DNA of 64,000 bases from Amycolatopsis eburnea. GTDB lineage: Bacteria; Actinomycetota; Actinomycetes; Mycobacteriales; Pseudonocardiaceae. This document shows, piece by piece, positions 24,875 through 32,738 of this stretch. The DNA is taken from the NCBI RefSeq assembly GCF_003937945.1, contig NZ_RSEC01000059.1, forward strand, positions 541,422 to 605,421, read 5' to 3'. Within the stretch, counting starts at the first letter, position 1. The number at the start of each line of letters is the position of its first letter. The notes under the pieces are model-generated. The model searched no databases and was not told where the DNA came from. It saw only the letters and a list, made by a program, of their open reading frames with translations. The position numbers were made by a program, and so were the translations under genes.

Positions 24875-25783
24875 GTGCGATCTTCACTTCGCCGCCGAAG
24901 CCGGAGTGCGATCCTCGCGGCGGCCGCCTTCGGGCTGGCCGGGTGCACGGTGGGTGGTGGCTCCCCGGGCCTGGCCACCGGGACGAACCTCCCGGTGGTG
25001 CAGTCCCTGCACGACGCGCTGCCGCAGGCGGTCAAGGATTCCGGTGAGCTCCGGTTCGCCGGTGACTCCCACCCGCCGTACCGCACGATCGCGCCGGACG
25101 GCACGGTCACCGGGATCGACGCCGACTTCCAGGCCGCGCTCGGCCAGGTCCTCGGGGTCAGGACGCGGACCATTGTTGTCGCCGGGCTCCCGGCCGCATT
25201 GCAGGGTATGCAGGCCAACCGGTACGACGCGTTCAACGGCCCGGTCAAAGCGACCGCGGAGCGCGAGAAGCAGTTCGACACGATCACCTGGATGACCACC
25301 CGCACCGCCTACGTGTTCCCCACCGATTCGACGGCCGGGATCGGGCGGGTCGAAGACCTCTGCGGCAAGCGCATCGCGGTGGTGACGGCCAGCGTCGTCG
25401 AGGAGCAGCTGAACAAGCTGTCCCGGTTCTGCACGGACACCAAGCGGAAGGCCACACAAGCGGTCGGCCTCGACGACACGAACGCCACGCTGCTGGCCAC
25501 CCGCTCGGGCCGCGCGGACGCCGCGGGGATGACCGAAGCGGCGGCGATCGACGTCATCCAGCGGCAGGGCGGGAACAAGTACGTCACGCAGACCGAAGCG
25601 CAGGGCGCGACCAAGGACGATCTCGCCTTGTACGTCACCAAGTCGTCCGGTTTGGGCCCGGTGCTGCAGAAGGCGTTCGAGGAGCTGTTCGAGAACGGCA
25701 CCTACGTCGGGATCATGTCCCGCTGGGGCCTCAACCAGGTCGCGGTGCCGAAGCCGGTCTTCAACGCGGCCACCCCACGATGA
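24875..25783 (+). CDS. ABC transporter substrate-binding lipoprotein, copy 2
   Basis: A 302-residue paralogue of the product of 17689-18606, matching along its full length, with lipobox F-G-L-A-G-C. The GTG at 24875 has AAAGGAG upstream and begins 19 bases after the dehydratase gene. No second permease or ATPase exists, so both receptors probably serve the one transporter, perhaps with different ligand preference. Its stop overlaps a possible ATG, but the next gene's ribosome binding site points 12 bases further on. Confidence 0.9.
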   Translation: MRSSLRRRSRSAILAAAAFGLAGCTVGGGSPGLATGTNLPVVQSLHDALPQAVKDSGELRFAGDSHPPYRTIAPDGTVTGIDADFQAALGQVLGVRTRTIVVAGLPAALQGMQANRYDAFNGPVKATAEREKQFDTITWMTTRTAYVFPTDSTAGIGRVEDLCGKRIAVVTASVVEEQLNKLSRFCTDTKRKATQAVGLDDTNATLLATRSGRADAAGMTEAAAIDVIQRQGGNKYVTQTEAQGATKDDLALYVTKSSGLGPVLQKAFEELFENGTYVGIMSRWGLNQVAVPKPVFNAATPR

Positions 25784-25794
25784 AAGGACTTCCG

Positions 25795-26727
25795 ATGCGA
25801 AAGGCAGTGCTCAAACCGGCGCTCGTCGCCGCCGTGACCGTACTCGTCGCGGTGACCGCCGCGTTCGTGCCCGGTCCCTCCGAGCCCGAGGCGGACACCG
25901 CGGCGCCGCCCGCACCGCCCGCGGCCACGGTGTTCCACCCGGTGGTCCGCGAAGCCGCCGCGAGGACCGGGGACTACGCCGCCGAGTACACCGTCTACCG
26001 GCCCGCCGACCCGGACCGGGTGCGCGGGCGCCTGCCGGTCGTGGTCTTCGGCAACGGCGCGTGCCGCCACACCAGCAACGACGAACTGCTCACGCTGGAG
26101 ACGCTGCTGGCCGCGCACGGGTTCGTCGTCGTGGCCGTCGGCGGGTTCGACGAGCCCGCGCTGACCGAGAACGGCAGCCCGGAGCCGGCGGTGATCACCG
26201 ACGCGATCACCTGGGCGGAACGGGAGAACGAGCGCCGGGGGAGCGAACTGCGGGACAAGCTCGACACCCACCGGGTGGGCGCCGCCGGTCACTCCTGCGG
26301 CGGCATCGAGGCCCTCGTCGCCGGTGCGGACCCGCGCGTGAAGTCGGTGCTGTCGCTCGACAGCGGGTTCTTCGCCGACGGCACCCTCGGCTACGGCCGG
26401 GAGAACCTGCGAAAGCTGCACACGCCGGTCCTGTTCGCCGACGGCGGCCCCACCGACGTCGCCTACCCGAACAGCGGCGCCAACTACGACCTCGTCACCG
26501 TCCCCGCGGTCCGGGCGACCAACCCCGCCGCCGGGCACACCGGGTTCGTCTACGGCCAGCGCGACGGCAATCCCGACCCGAGCGTCCGCGAAGAAGCGGT
26601 GCGCGTGCTCGTCAACTGGTTCGACTTCACCCTCAACGGCAACCGGACCGCGCGCGGCTACTTCCTCGGCGCGGGCTGCGGTCTCTGCGCCACGCCGGGC
26701 TGGACCGTCACCGCCAAGAACTTCTGA
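25795..26727 (+). CDS. Secreted alpha/beta hydrolase
   Basis: A 310-residue exported enzyme: signal sequence or membrane anchor at residues 1-25 (K-A-V-L-K-P-A-L-V-A-A-V-T-V-L), Pro/Ala-rich stalk, then a hydrolase domain with nucleophile A-G-H-S-C-G-G and a probable His in A-A-G-H-T-G-F. The ATG at 25795 is chosen over the overlapping ATG at 25780 because AAAGGA lies six bases upstream. Resembles polyester/chlorophyllase-type esterases in outline. It may release the transporter's ligand outside the cell. Confidence 0.82.
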   Translation: MRKAVLKPALVAAVTVLVAVTAAFVPGPSEPEADTAAPPAPPAATVFHPVVREAAARTGDYAAEYTVYRPADPDRVRGRLPVVVFGNGACRHTSNDELLTLETLLAAHGFVVVAVGGFDEPALTENGSPEPAVITDAITWAERENERRGSELRDKLDTHRVGAAGHSCGGIEALVAGADPRVKSVLSLDSGFFADGTLGYGRENLRKLHTPVLFADGGPTDVAYPNSGANYDLVTVPAVRATNPAAGHTGFVYGQRDGNPDPSVREEAVRVLVNWFDFTLNGNRTARGYFLGAGCGLCATPGWTVTAKNF

Positions 26728-26740
26728 CAGGAGCGCACGA

Positions 26741-28108
26741 ATGGGTACCAGAACGACGTTGCTCGCCGTGGCCACCGTCCTGGCCGCCGGCCTGCCCGCC
26801 ACCGCCCACGCGGCCGACGCCGGCCCGTCCTGCCCCGCCACGGCGACGTGCGCGGACGGGCAGCTGGCCGACGGCACGCCGTACGCCTTCGCCAAGCCGT
26901 CCGGGTGGAACGGAACCGTGCTGGTGGACCTCGACTTCGCCGCGGGCGGGCTGTCGAGCGCGCTGACCGCGAGCCTCCTGAAGCACGGGTACGCGGTCGG
27001 TGGCACCACGCGCACCGTCACCGGCTGGCACATCTCGCAGGCCATCGACAACCAGGCCGAGGCGCTCGGCCGGTTCGAAAGCGCCTTCGGCCCGGCGCGG
27101 TACGCGATCGCCGAGGGCCGCTCGATGGGTGGCATGGTCGCCGCCGGGGTCGCCCAGGTGCACCCCGACCGGTTCGACGCGGCCGTCCCGATGTGCGGCG
27201 GCCTCGGCGGCGCGGTGGGGCAGTGGAACCAGAAGCTGGACACCGTCTTCACGCTCAAGACCCTGCTGTTCCGCGACACCGCGCTGCCGGTCACCGGCAT
27301 CCCCGCCGACGTCCCGGGCACCCAGCAGCAGTGGCTGTCGGCGATGACGTCGGCGCAGGCCACGCCGGCGGGCCGGGCGCGGATCGCGCTCGCGGCGGCG
27401 ATCGGCCAGGTGCCGGGCTGGGGCCTGGCCGCCGACGGCACGACGACGCCGGTCCCGGACGGCCGCGACGCCGACGGCGTCGAGCAGGGGATGTACCTGG
27501 CGCTCGCGGGCGGTCCGCTGCCGTACCTCGGGCAGGCGGTGAGCAGCCGCCGCGCGATCGAGCAGCTGGCCGGCGGCAACCCGTCGTGGAACACCGGGAT
27601 CGACTACGCGCGCCAGCTCTCGGCGGCGGCGCCGGAACAGCAGAACGCCGTCCGCCGGCTGTACGCGCAGGCCGGGCTCGACCTGCGTGCCGACCTCGGC
27701 CGGCTCGCCGCCGAACCCCGCGTCGCCGCCGATCCCGCCGCCGTCCGCTACCTCGAACGGGGCATCGTGTTCACCGGCGACCTGCGGATCCCGGTCCTCA
27801 CGGTCAACGGCACCGGTGACCAGATCTCGACCGTCGCCCAGCAGCAGTCGTACGGCACGCTGGCCGCCCGGGCGGGGAACGCGTCGCTGCTGCGGCAGAC
27901 GTACGTGCAGACCGCCGGGCACTGCACCTACACGACCGGCGAACAGCAGGCGGCGATCGACCAGGTGCTGACCCGCCTGCGGACCGGGCACTGGCCGGAC
28001 ACCGCGCCCCCGACGATGAACCGGCTCTCGGCGGCCGCCGACGGTACGCCGGGACGCTACCTGCCGTACGAGCCGCCGCGGTTCAACCGGATGTACCCCA
28101 CCGGGTGA
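26741..28108 (+). CDS. Secreted alpha/beta hydrolase, larger type
   Basis: A 455-residue exported protein with signal peptide cleaved near T-A-H-A-A (residue 24), nucleophile E-G-R-S-M-G-G-M, a large helical lid (about 190-330) and late T-A-G-H-C-T-Y that could supply the catalytic His. Several cysteines near the mature N-terminus (C-P-A-T-A-T-C) suggest a disulphide. Last gene of the PaaX-linked block, 13 bases after the smaller hydrolase. Substrate unknown. Confidence 0.82.
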   Translation: MGTRTTLLAVATVLAAGLPATAHAADAGPSCPATATCADGQLADGTPYAFAKPSGWNGTVLVDLDFAAGGLSSALTASLLKHGYAVGGTTRTVTGWHISQAIDNQAEALGRFESAFGPARYAIAEGRSMGGMVAAGVAQVHPDRFDAAVPMCGGLGGAVGQWNQKLDTVFTLKTLLFRDTALPVTGIPADVPGTQQQWLSAMTSAQATPAGRARIALAAAIGQVPGWGLAADGTTTPVPDGRDADGVEQGMYLALAGGPLPYLGQAVSSRRAIEQLAGGNPSWNTGIDYARQLSAAAPEQQNAVRRLYAQAGLDLRADLGRLAAEPRVAADPAAVRYLERGIVFTGDLRIPVLTVNGTGDQISTVAQQQSYGTLAARAGNASLLRQTYVQTAGHCTYTTGEQQAAIDQVLTRLRTGHWPDTAPPTMNRLSAAADGTPGRYLPYEPPRFNRMYPTG

Positions 28109-28117
28109 CGGCCGGGG

Positions 28118-28144
28118 AGTCACAGATCGCGCGGCTGCGCGGTC
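28118..28144 (+). promoter_or_regulatory. ECF41-like promoter in front of the cupin-reductase pair
   Basis: AGTCACA at 28118-28124, exactly 16 bases, then GGTC at 28141-28144. The same -35/spacer/-10 arrangement occurs twice in the divergent promoter at 31475-31535. It begins 36 bases upstream of the cupin start codon's leader and supports control by the ECF sigma factor at 29695-30603. Confidence 0.6.
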
Positions 28145-28180
28145 CTAGCGGGTGTACCCGTCCGTCTAGGAGGTCTTCCC

Positions 28181-28549
28181 ATGTCCTTGACCGTGCTCCA
28201 GGAGGCGAAACCGCCTTTCGTCCCGGAGGGGGCGCACGCGATGACGATCGTCATCGAGTACCCGCCGGGCGACCCCGGCACGCCGCCGCACCGCCACCCC
28301 GGACCGGCCTTCGGCTACGTGCTGGAGGGCGAGATGGTGTTCGAGCTCGAAGGCGAGCCGCCGCGGGTCGTCCGGGCCGGCGAGGCGTTCTGGGAGCCGG
28401 GTGGCGACGTCATCCACTACCAGGACGGCAACAACCGCGACGACGTCCCGGTCCGGTTTACCGTCACCATGCTGTGCGAACCGGGCAAGCCTATGGTCGA
28501 CCTCGTGAGCGAGGACGAGCTGCGCGCGAAGGGATGGTCGCGGAAGTGA
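28181..28549 (+). CDS. Cupin-domain protein
   Basis: A 122-residue single-cupin protein with both motifs: P-P-H-R-H-P-G-P-A-F-G-Y-V-L-E-G-E (metal-binding His, His, Glu) and the later G-D-V-I-H-Y. Such small cupins bind a metal and often act as isomerases, dioxygenases or sensors in redox-stress loci. AGGAGG precedes the ATG. It overlaps the following NmrA-type reductase gene (GTGA), and an ECF41-like promoter lies upstream. Confidence 0.88.
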   Translation: MSLTVLQEAKPPFVPEGAHAMTIVIEYPPGDPGTPPHRHPGPAFGYVLEGEMVFELEGEPPRVVRAGEAFWEPGGDVIHYQDGNNRDDVPVRFTVTMLCEPGKPMVDLVSEDELRAKGWSRK

Positions 28550-29280
28550 AGATCGCCGTCATCGGCGGGACCGGGCTCATCGGCTCCCGCGTCGTGAAGA
28601 TCCTGACCGCGAACGGGCACGAAGCCGTCCCGCACTCGCCGTCCACCGGGCTGGACCTGCTCAGCGGGAAGGGCCTGGCCGAGGCACTCGCGGGCGCCGA
28701 CGTGGTCGTCAACCTGACGAACTCGCCGACGTTCGACGACGCCTCGCCCGCGTTCTTCCGGACGACCATGGACAACCTGCTCGAGGCGGCGGCCGCGGCC
28801 GGGGTCGGGCACGCGGTCATCCTGTCGATCGTGGGCGCCGACCGGGTGCCGGACCTGGTCTACTACCGCGCCAAGGTGCTGCAGGAGAACATCCTCGAGG
28901 CCGGGCCGGTGCCGTACTCGATCGTGCGGGCCACGCAGTTCTTCGAGTTCATGGCCGCGACGATGTCCTGGACGTCCGACGTGAACACCGTCCGCCTGCC
29001 CGCGACGCGCATCCAGCCCATCGCCGCCGACGACGTCGCCCAGGCGGTCGCCGACGTCAGCACGGGCGCGCCGTTGCGGGGGATCCGGAACGTCGCCGGG
29101 CCGGAGGTGTTCGCCCTCGACGAGCTGGGCCGGATCACCCTGGCCGCCCAGGGTGACCGGCGTCCCGTCGTGACCGACGACCAGGCCGGGCTGTTCGCGG
29201 CCGCGTCCGGCGATGCCCTGATCGCCGGGGACGGTGCCGTCATCGCGAAGACCACCTACCGGGAGTGGCTGGCGCGGTGA
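28546..29280 (+). CDS. NmrA-like NAD(P)-binding atypical SDR, copy 1
   Basis: A 244-residue reductase starting K-I-A-V-I-G-G-T-G-L-I-G-S (Rossmann G-x-x-G-x-x-G). A close paralogue is encoded at 30662-31420 on the other side of the ECF sigma gene. The GTG at 28546 overlaps the cupin stop; an in-frame ATG at 28534 is possible but leaves no room for a ribosome binding site. Oxidoreductases of this kind are typical neighbours and targets of ECF41 sigma factors. Confidence 0.87.
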   Translation: MKIAVIGGTGLIGSRVVKILTANGHEAVPHSPSTGLDLLSGKGLAEALAGADVVVNLTNSPTFDDASPAFFRTTMDNLLEAAAAAGVGHAVILSIVGADRVPDLVYYRAKVLQENILEAGPVPYSIVRATQFFEFMAATMSWTSDVNTVRLPATRIQPIAADDVAQAVADVSTGAPLRGIRNVAGPEVFALDELGRITLAAQGDRRPVVTDDQAGLFAAASGDALIAGDGAVIAKTTYREWLAR

Positions 29281-29284
29281 ACGG

Positions 29285-29314
29285 GACCGGGCCCGCCCGG
29301 CGGCGGGCCCGGTC
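29285..29314. terminator. Bidirectional terminator hairpin
   Basis: Perfect 13-base G/C-rich arms (29285-29297 and 29302-29314) with a four-base loop, starting five bases after the stop of the plus-strand reductase and overlapping the stop of the convergent SnoaL-like gene. No T run on either side. Confidence 0.75.
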
Positions 29315-29675
29315 AACCGCGGTGCCAGGCGGTCAGCTTGGCCGGGTTGAGCACGATCCAGAGCGTGGTGATCCGCGCTCCGGCGGTCTCGGCGCCGATG
29401 ACCGCGACCGCGCGGGAGGCGTGGCGCAGGGCGAGCCCGGCGCGGCCGTTGACGGACTCGACGGTCAGCTCGGCACCCGCTCGCGCGGCCACGATCCCGA
29501 TCACCAGCCGGGCGACCGCCGCCGCGCCGCGCACGGATCCCGGCGCGGGCACCAGGCCGCCGCCGTCGCACGTCGCGACCGCGTCGTCGCCGAGGACGGC
29601 TTCGAGCGCGGCACCGTCCCGGCGGCGGCACGCCGCGGCGAACCGGCGCACGGTCGCGTCCTGCGGGTCGAGCAC
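29313..29675 (-). CDS. SnoaL/NTF2-like protein, SigJ C-domain relative
   Basis: A 120-residue NTF2-fold protein similar to the C-terminal domain of SigJ/ECF41 sigma factors (ending in W-I-V-L-N-P-A-K-L-T-A-W). The GTG at 29675 has GGAGG six bases upstream. It follows the ECF sigma gene by 19 bases on the same strand, so it is probably co-transcribed. It may act as a detached sensory domain for the sigma factor or bind a small ligand. Confidence 0.78.
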   Translation of the reverse strand: MLDPQDATVRRFAAACRRRDGAALEAVLGDDAVATCDGGGLVPAPGSVRGAAAVARLVIGIVAARAGAELTVESVNGRAGLALRHASRAVAVIGAETAGARITTLWIVLNPAKLTAWHRG

Positions 29676-29694
29676 GGATTCCTCCCGCCGGCGG

Positions 29695-30603
29695 TCAGGC
29701 CGGGGCCGGCACCGCCTTGTTCTTCTCGGGGTTGACCAGCCACAGCAGCTGATCGATGCCCTCGGCGGTGGCGCTGACGGTGAGCAGGCCGTACTCGACG
29801 CCGTTCTGGAGGAGCACGGCGGACGTCTGCCCGTTCGTGGTCGCCCACCGCACTTCGACGTCGGCCCAGAACCAGGTCGAGATCGCGTGCAGGAACTTCG
29901 CCACCCGCGCCGCGCCGACGAGCGGCGTGCGGGCGATGCCCTTCCGGCCGTTGCCGTCGGAGAGGCTGGTGACGTCCGGCGTGAAGAGCCGCTCCAGCTC
30001 GGCCATGTCACCGGACCGCGCGGCGGCGAGGAACGTGGCCAGCAGTTCCCGCTGCTCGGCCGGGGGCACCGACGCGTGCCGTTCGCCCTTGAGGTGCTTG
30101 CGGGCCCGGCTGACCAGCTGGCGCACCCCGGCCTCGGTCGAGGAGAGGATGCCGGCGATTTCCGCGTAGGAGTAGTCGAAGGCCTCCCGGAGCACGTAGG
30201 CCGCGCGTTCGCCGGGGGTGAGCTTCTCCATCAGCAGCAGGGCCGCGAACTCCAGTGCCTCCCCGCGCTCGGCGCCGAGGTACGGATCGGCGGCGGTGTC
30301 GACCGGTTCGGGCAGCCACGGCCCGATGTAGGTCTCCCGCCGCTTCCGCGCCGACTGCAGGACGTTGATGGCCAGCCGGGTCGTGGTGGTGGCGAGGAAG
30401 GCTTCCGGACTGGCCACTGTGGACCGGTCGTACGCCTGCCACCGCAGCCAGACCTCCTGCACCAGGTCCTCGGCCTCGGTGGCGCTGCTGAGCATGCGGT
30501 AGGCGATCCCGAACAGGCGCGGCCGCAGCCGCGTGAAGACCGCCGTGGCCGCCTCGAGCCCGTCCGCGCCGCCGAGTTCGGCACCCACCCCGGAATCCGC
30601 CAC
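29695..30603 (-). CDS. ECF sigma factor, SigJ/ECF41 type
   Basis: A 302-residue sigma factor. Region 2 (R-L-R-P-R-L-F-G-I-A-Y-R-M-L, A-E-D-L-V-Q-E-V-W-L-R-W) and region 4 (Y-S-Y-A-E-I-A-G-I-L, then V-R-Q-L-V-S-R-A-R-K-H-L) fill residues 20-185; the rest is a SnoaL-like domain typical of ECF41, which self-regulates the sigma instead of a separate anti-sigma factor. Neighbours include two oxidoreductases and a cupin, as usual for this group. It lies 58 bases behind the second reductase gene and is likely expressed from the same ECF41-like promoter, giving positive autoregulation. Confidence 0.9.
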   Translation of the reverse strand: MADSGVGAELGGADGLEAATAVFTRLRPRLFGIAYRMLSSATEAEDLVQEVWLRWQAYDRSTVASPEAFLATTTTRLAINVLQSARKRRETYIGPWLPEPVDTAADPYLGAERGEALEFAALLLMEKLTPGERAAYVLREAFDYSYAEIAGILSSTEAGVRQLVSRARKHLKGERHASVPPAEQRELLATFLAAARSGDMAELERLFTPDVTSLSDGNGRKGIARTPLVGAARVAKFLHAISTWFWADVEVRWATTNGQTSAVLLQNGVEYGLLTVSATAEGIDQLLWLVNPEKNKAVPAPA

Positions 30604-30661
30604 CCCACGTCCCCTCGTCGTCGCCCGGACCCACTCTACGAGACCGGTACCCGGGGCCCCG

Positions 30662-31420
30662 TCACTTCGACGGCGGCGGGTTGAGCGGGAGCCAGTCGGC
30701 GAACCGGGTGGCGGCCAGCCGCGCGCCGGGGCCGGGCAGGAGCATGTCCTTGTCCAGCAGGGCGCCGAAGTAGCGCGCGTCCGGGTCGGTGACGACCTCG
30801 CGGGGGTCGCCGCGGAAGGCCAGCCCGGTGCGGATCAGCTCGTCCAGCCCGAACTGCTCGGGACCGGCCACCTCGACGGTGCCGTTCAGCGGCGCGCCCG
30901 TGGCGACCCGGCCGACCGCGGTGGCCACGTCTTCGGCCGCCATCGGCTGGATGCGCGCGTCCGACAGGCGCACGGTGTTCCCCTCGGTCGCCGCCTGCGC
31001 GATGCTGCCCACGAACTCGAAGAACTGCGTGGCGTGCACGATCGAGTACGGCCGCCCGGACTCCTCGATGAGCTTCTCCTGCGCGATCTTCGCGCGGAAG
31101 TAGCCGCTTTCGGCGAGCCGCCCGGTGCCGACGACCGACAACGCGACGTGGTGCCCCACCCCGGCCCGCTCCCCGGCGGCGAGCAGGTTCCCGGTGGAGG
31201 TGCGGAAGAACTCCAGCACGGCGTCATCGGCGAACGACGGCGAGTTCGAGACGTCGACCAGGACCTGGGCGCCCGCGAGCACCTCGGCCAGTCCCTCGCC
31301 GGTCAGCGTGTTCACGCCCGATTCGGGGGACGCGGGGACCGCTTCGTGCCCGTGTGCGGTCAGCTTCCGGACGAGCTTCGAGCCGATCAGCCCGCTGCCG
31401 CCGATCACGACGATCTTCAT
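30662..31420 (-). CDS. NmrA-like NAD(P)-binding atypical SDR, copy 2
   Basis: A 252-residue paralogue of the reductase at 28546 (shared K-I-x-V-I-G-G-x-G-L-I-G-S, S-P-x-S-G, Y-F-R-A-K, A-T-Q-F-F-E-F). First gene of the minus-strand unit reductase - ECF sigma - SnoaL-like. The leader contains one arm of the divergent TGTCACA promoter. The duplicate reductases flanking one sigma factor suggest they are its main output. Confidence 0.88.
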   Translation of the reverse strand: MKIVVIGGSGLIGSKLVRKLTAHGHEAVPASPESGVNTLTGEGLAEVLAGAQVLVDVSNSPSFADDAVLEFFRTSTGNLLAAGERAGVGHHVALSVVGTGRLAESGYFRAKIAQEKLIEESGRPYSIVHATQFFEFVGSIAQAATEGNTVRLSDARIQPMAAEDVATAVGRVATGAPLNGTVEVAGPEQFGLDELIRTGLAFRGDPREVVTDPDARYFGALLDKDMLLPGPGARLAATRFADWLPLNPPPSK

Positions 31421-31474
31421 GGGGTGCCTCTCCTCCCGCGTCCCGGCCGCTCCGGGACGTCGTTCGCCAGCAAG

Positions 31475-31535
31475 GACCGGACGGGCGCGGGGTTTGTGAC
31501 AGCGGGCGTGTCACAAACCGCGGCGGCGTCCGGTC
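31475..31535. promoter_or_regulatory. Divergent pair of ECF41-like promoters sharing an inverted repeat
   Basis: A perfect 11-base inverted repeat (31491-31501 and 31509-31519) supplies TGTCACA on each strand. Plus strand: TGTCACA 31509-31515, 16 bases, GGTC 31532-31535. Minus strand: TGTCACA 31501-31495, 16 bases, GGTC 31478-31475. The published ECF41 consensus as I recall it is TGTCACA-N16/17-CGTC, so this matches except C to G in the -10. Confidence 0.72.
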
Positions 31536-31573
31536 TTGGCTCGCGACACCGACCCGAGGAACCGGAGCACCGC

Positions 31574-32596
31574 ATGGACACGATCGACGATCTCCGCCGC
31601 CACCTGCAGTGGGCGATCGAACTCGAGCACGCGACGATCCCGCCCTACCTGTGCGCGCTGTACTCGCTGGACGCGGCCCGCAACCCCGAAGCCACCCAGG
31701 TCGTGGGCACGGTCCTCGCCGAGGAGATGATCCACCTGGCGCTGGCCGCGAACCTGCTCAACGCCGTCGGCGGTTCGCCGAAGCTCGACACGCCGGACCT
31801 GCTGCCGCCGTACCCGCACCCGCTGCCCCACGGCGACCGGTCGGTGCACGTCCACCTGGCCCCGTTCGGCCCCGAGGCGCTGGAGCTGTTCCTGCGCATC
31901 GAGCAGCCGGCGTCGGCCGACGCGCCACCGCAGGACGACGAGTACCGCACGATCGGGCAGTTCTACGCCGCGATCGAGCAGGGGCTGCGCACGCTGTGCG
32001 ACGAACTGGGTGAGGAGCGGGTGTTCACCGGCGACCCGGCCCGCCAGATCGGCGAGCTCCACCTCCGCGGCGGCGGTGGCGAGGTGCTGCCGGTCCACGA
32101 CCTGAAGTCCGCCTTGGCCGCGCTGGCGGAGATCGTCGAGCAGGGCGAAGGCGCCGCGCGCACCGACGTGTGGGACGGCGACCGCGACGTCTTCCACCCC
32201 GAGCGCGAAGAGGTCGCGCACTACTACCGGTTCCAGGAGCTGAAGCTGGGCCGCCGCTACCGGACCGGCGACACACCGCAGTCGGGCCCGACCGGCGAGG
32301 AGATCGCGGTCGACCTCGACGGCGTGCTGCCGATGCGGCCCAACCCGCGGACGGCTGATTACCCATCGGGCAGCCCGATCCGGGTCGCGCAGGAGGAGTT
32401 CAACCAGACGTACAGCCTGCTGCTCTTCCAGCTGGAGGAGGCGTTCACCGGCAGCCCGAACGGGATGATGGCCGCCGTCGGCACGATGTTCGCCCTCCGC
32501 AAGCAGGCACTGGCGCTGATGAAGCTGCCCACCGGCGACGGGACGACGACCGCGGGCCCGACGTTCGAGTACGTGCCGCCGGAGCGGCGGAACTGA
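31574..32596 (+). CDS. Ferritin-like (VioB-type) domain protein
   Basis: A 340-residue protein of the ferritin-like family that includes the iminophenylpyruvate dimer synthase VioB domain. Putative diiron ligands are visible in A-I-E-L-E-H-A-T-I-P-P-Y (residues 15-26) and L-A-E-E-M-I-H-L. Its promoter is the plus-strand half of the divergent ECF41-like pair, so it appears to belong to the sigma factor's regulon. Actual chemistry unknown; oxygen or peroxide handling would fit the redox-type neighbours. Confidence 0.84.
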   Translation: MDTIDDLRRHLQWAIELEHATIPPYLCALYSLDAARNPEATQVVGTVLAEEMIHLALAANLLNAVGGSPKLDTPDLLPPYPHPLPHGDRSVHVHLAPFGPEALELFLRIEQPASADAPPQDDEYRTIGQFYAAIEQGLRTLCDELGEERVFTGDPARQIGELHLRGGGGEVLPVHDLKSALAALAEIVEQGEGAARTDVWDGDRDVFHPEREEVAHYYRFQELKLGRRYRTGDTPQSGPTGEEIAVDLDGVLPMRPNPRTADYPSGSPIRVAQEEFNQTYSLLLFQLEEAFTGSPNGMMAAVGTMFALRKQALALMKLPTGDGTTTAGPTFEYVPPERRN

Positions 32597-32650
32597 GGCC
32601 CAGGCTGCACCCTCGGGGTTGGGCAAAGTCGCACCGGGTGGGGCTGCGGT

Positions 32651-32703
32651 GTCTTGAATGAGTCATTCAGGACCTCCGAAGACCTGAATGACTCATTCAA
32701 GAC
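32651..32703. repeat. Dispersed palindromic repeat, family B, copy 2
   Basis: Same 53-base element as at 5144-5196: 21-base arms (32651-32671, 32683-32703) with an 11-base spacer. Here the arms are perfectly complementary because one central base differs (G for C). It separates the ferritin-like gene from a frameshifted small gene. Confidence 0.85.
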
Positions 32704-32738
32704 GTCAGCGATGTGCCGCGACTCTAGGCTTCGCCCTC

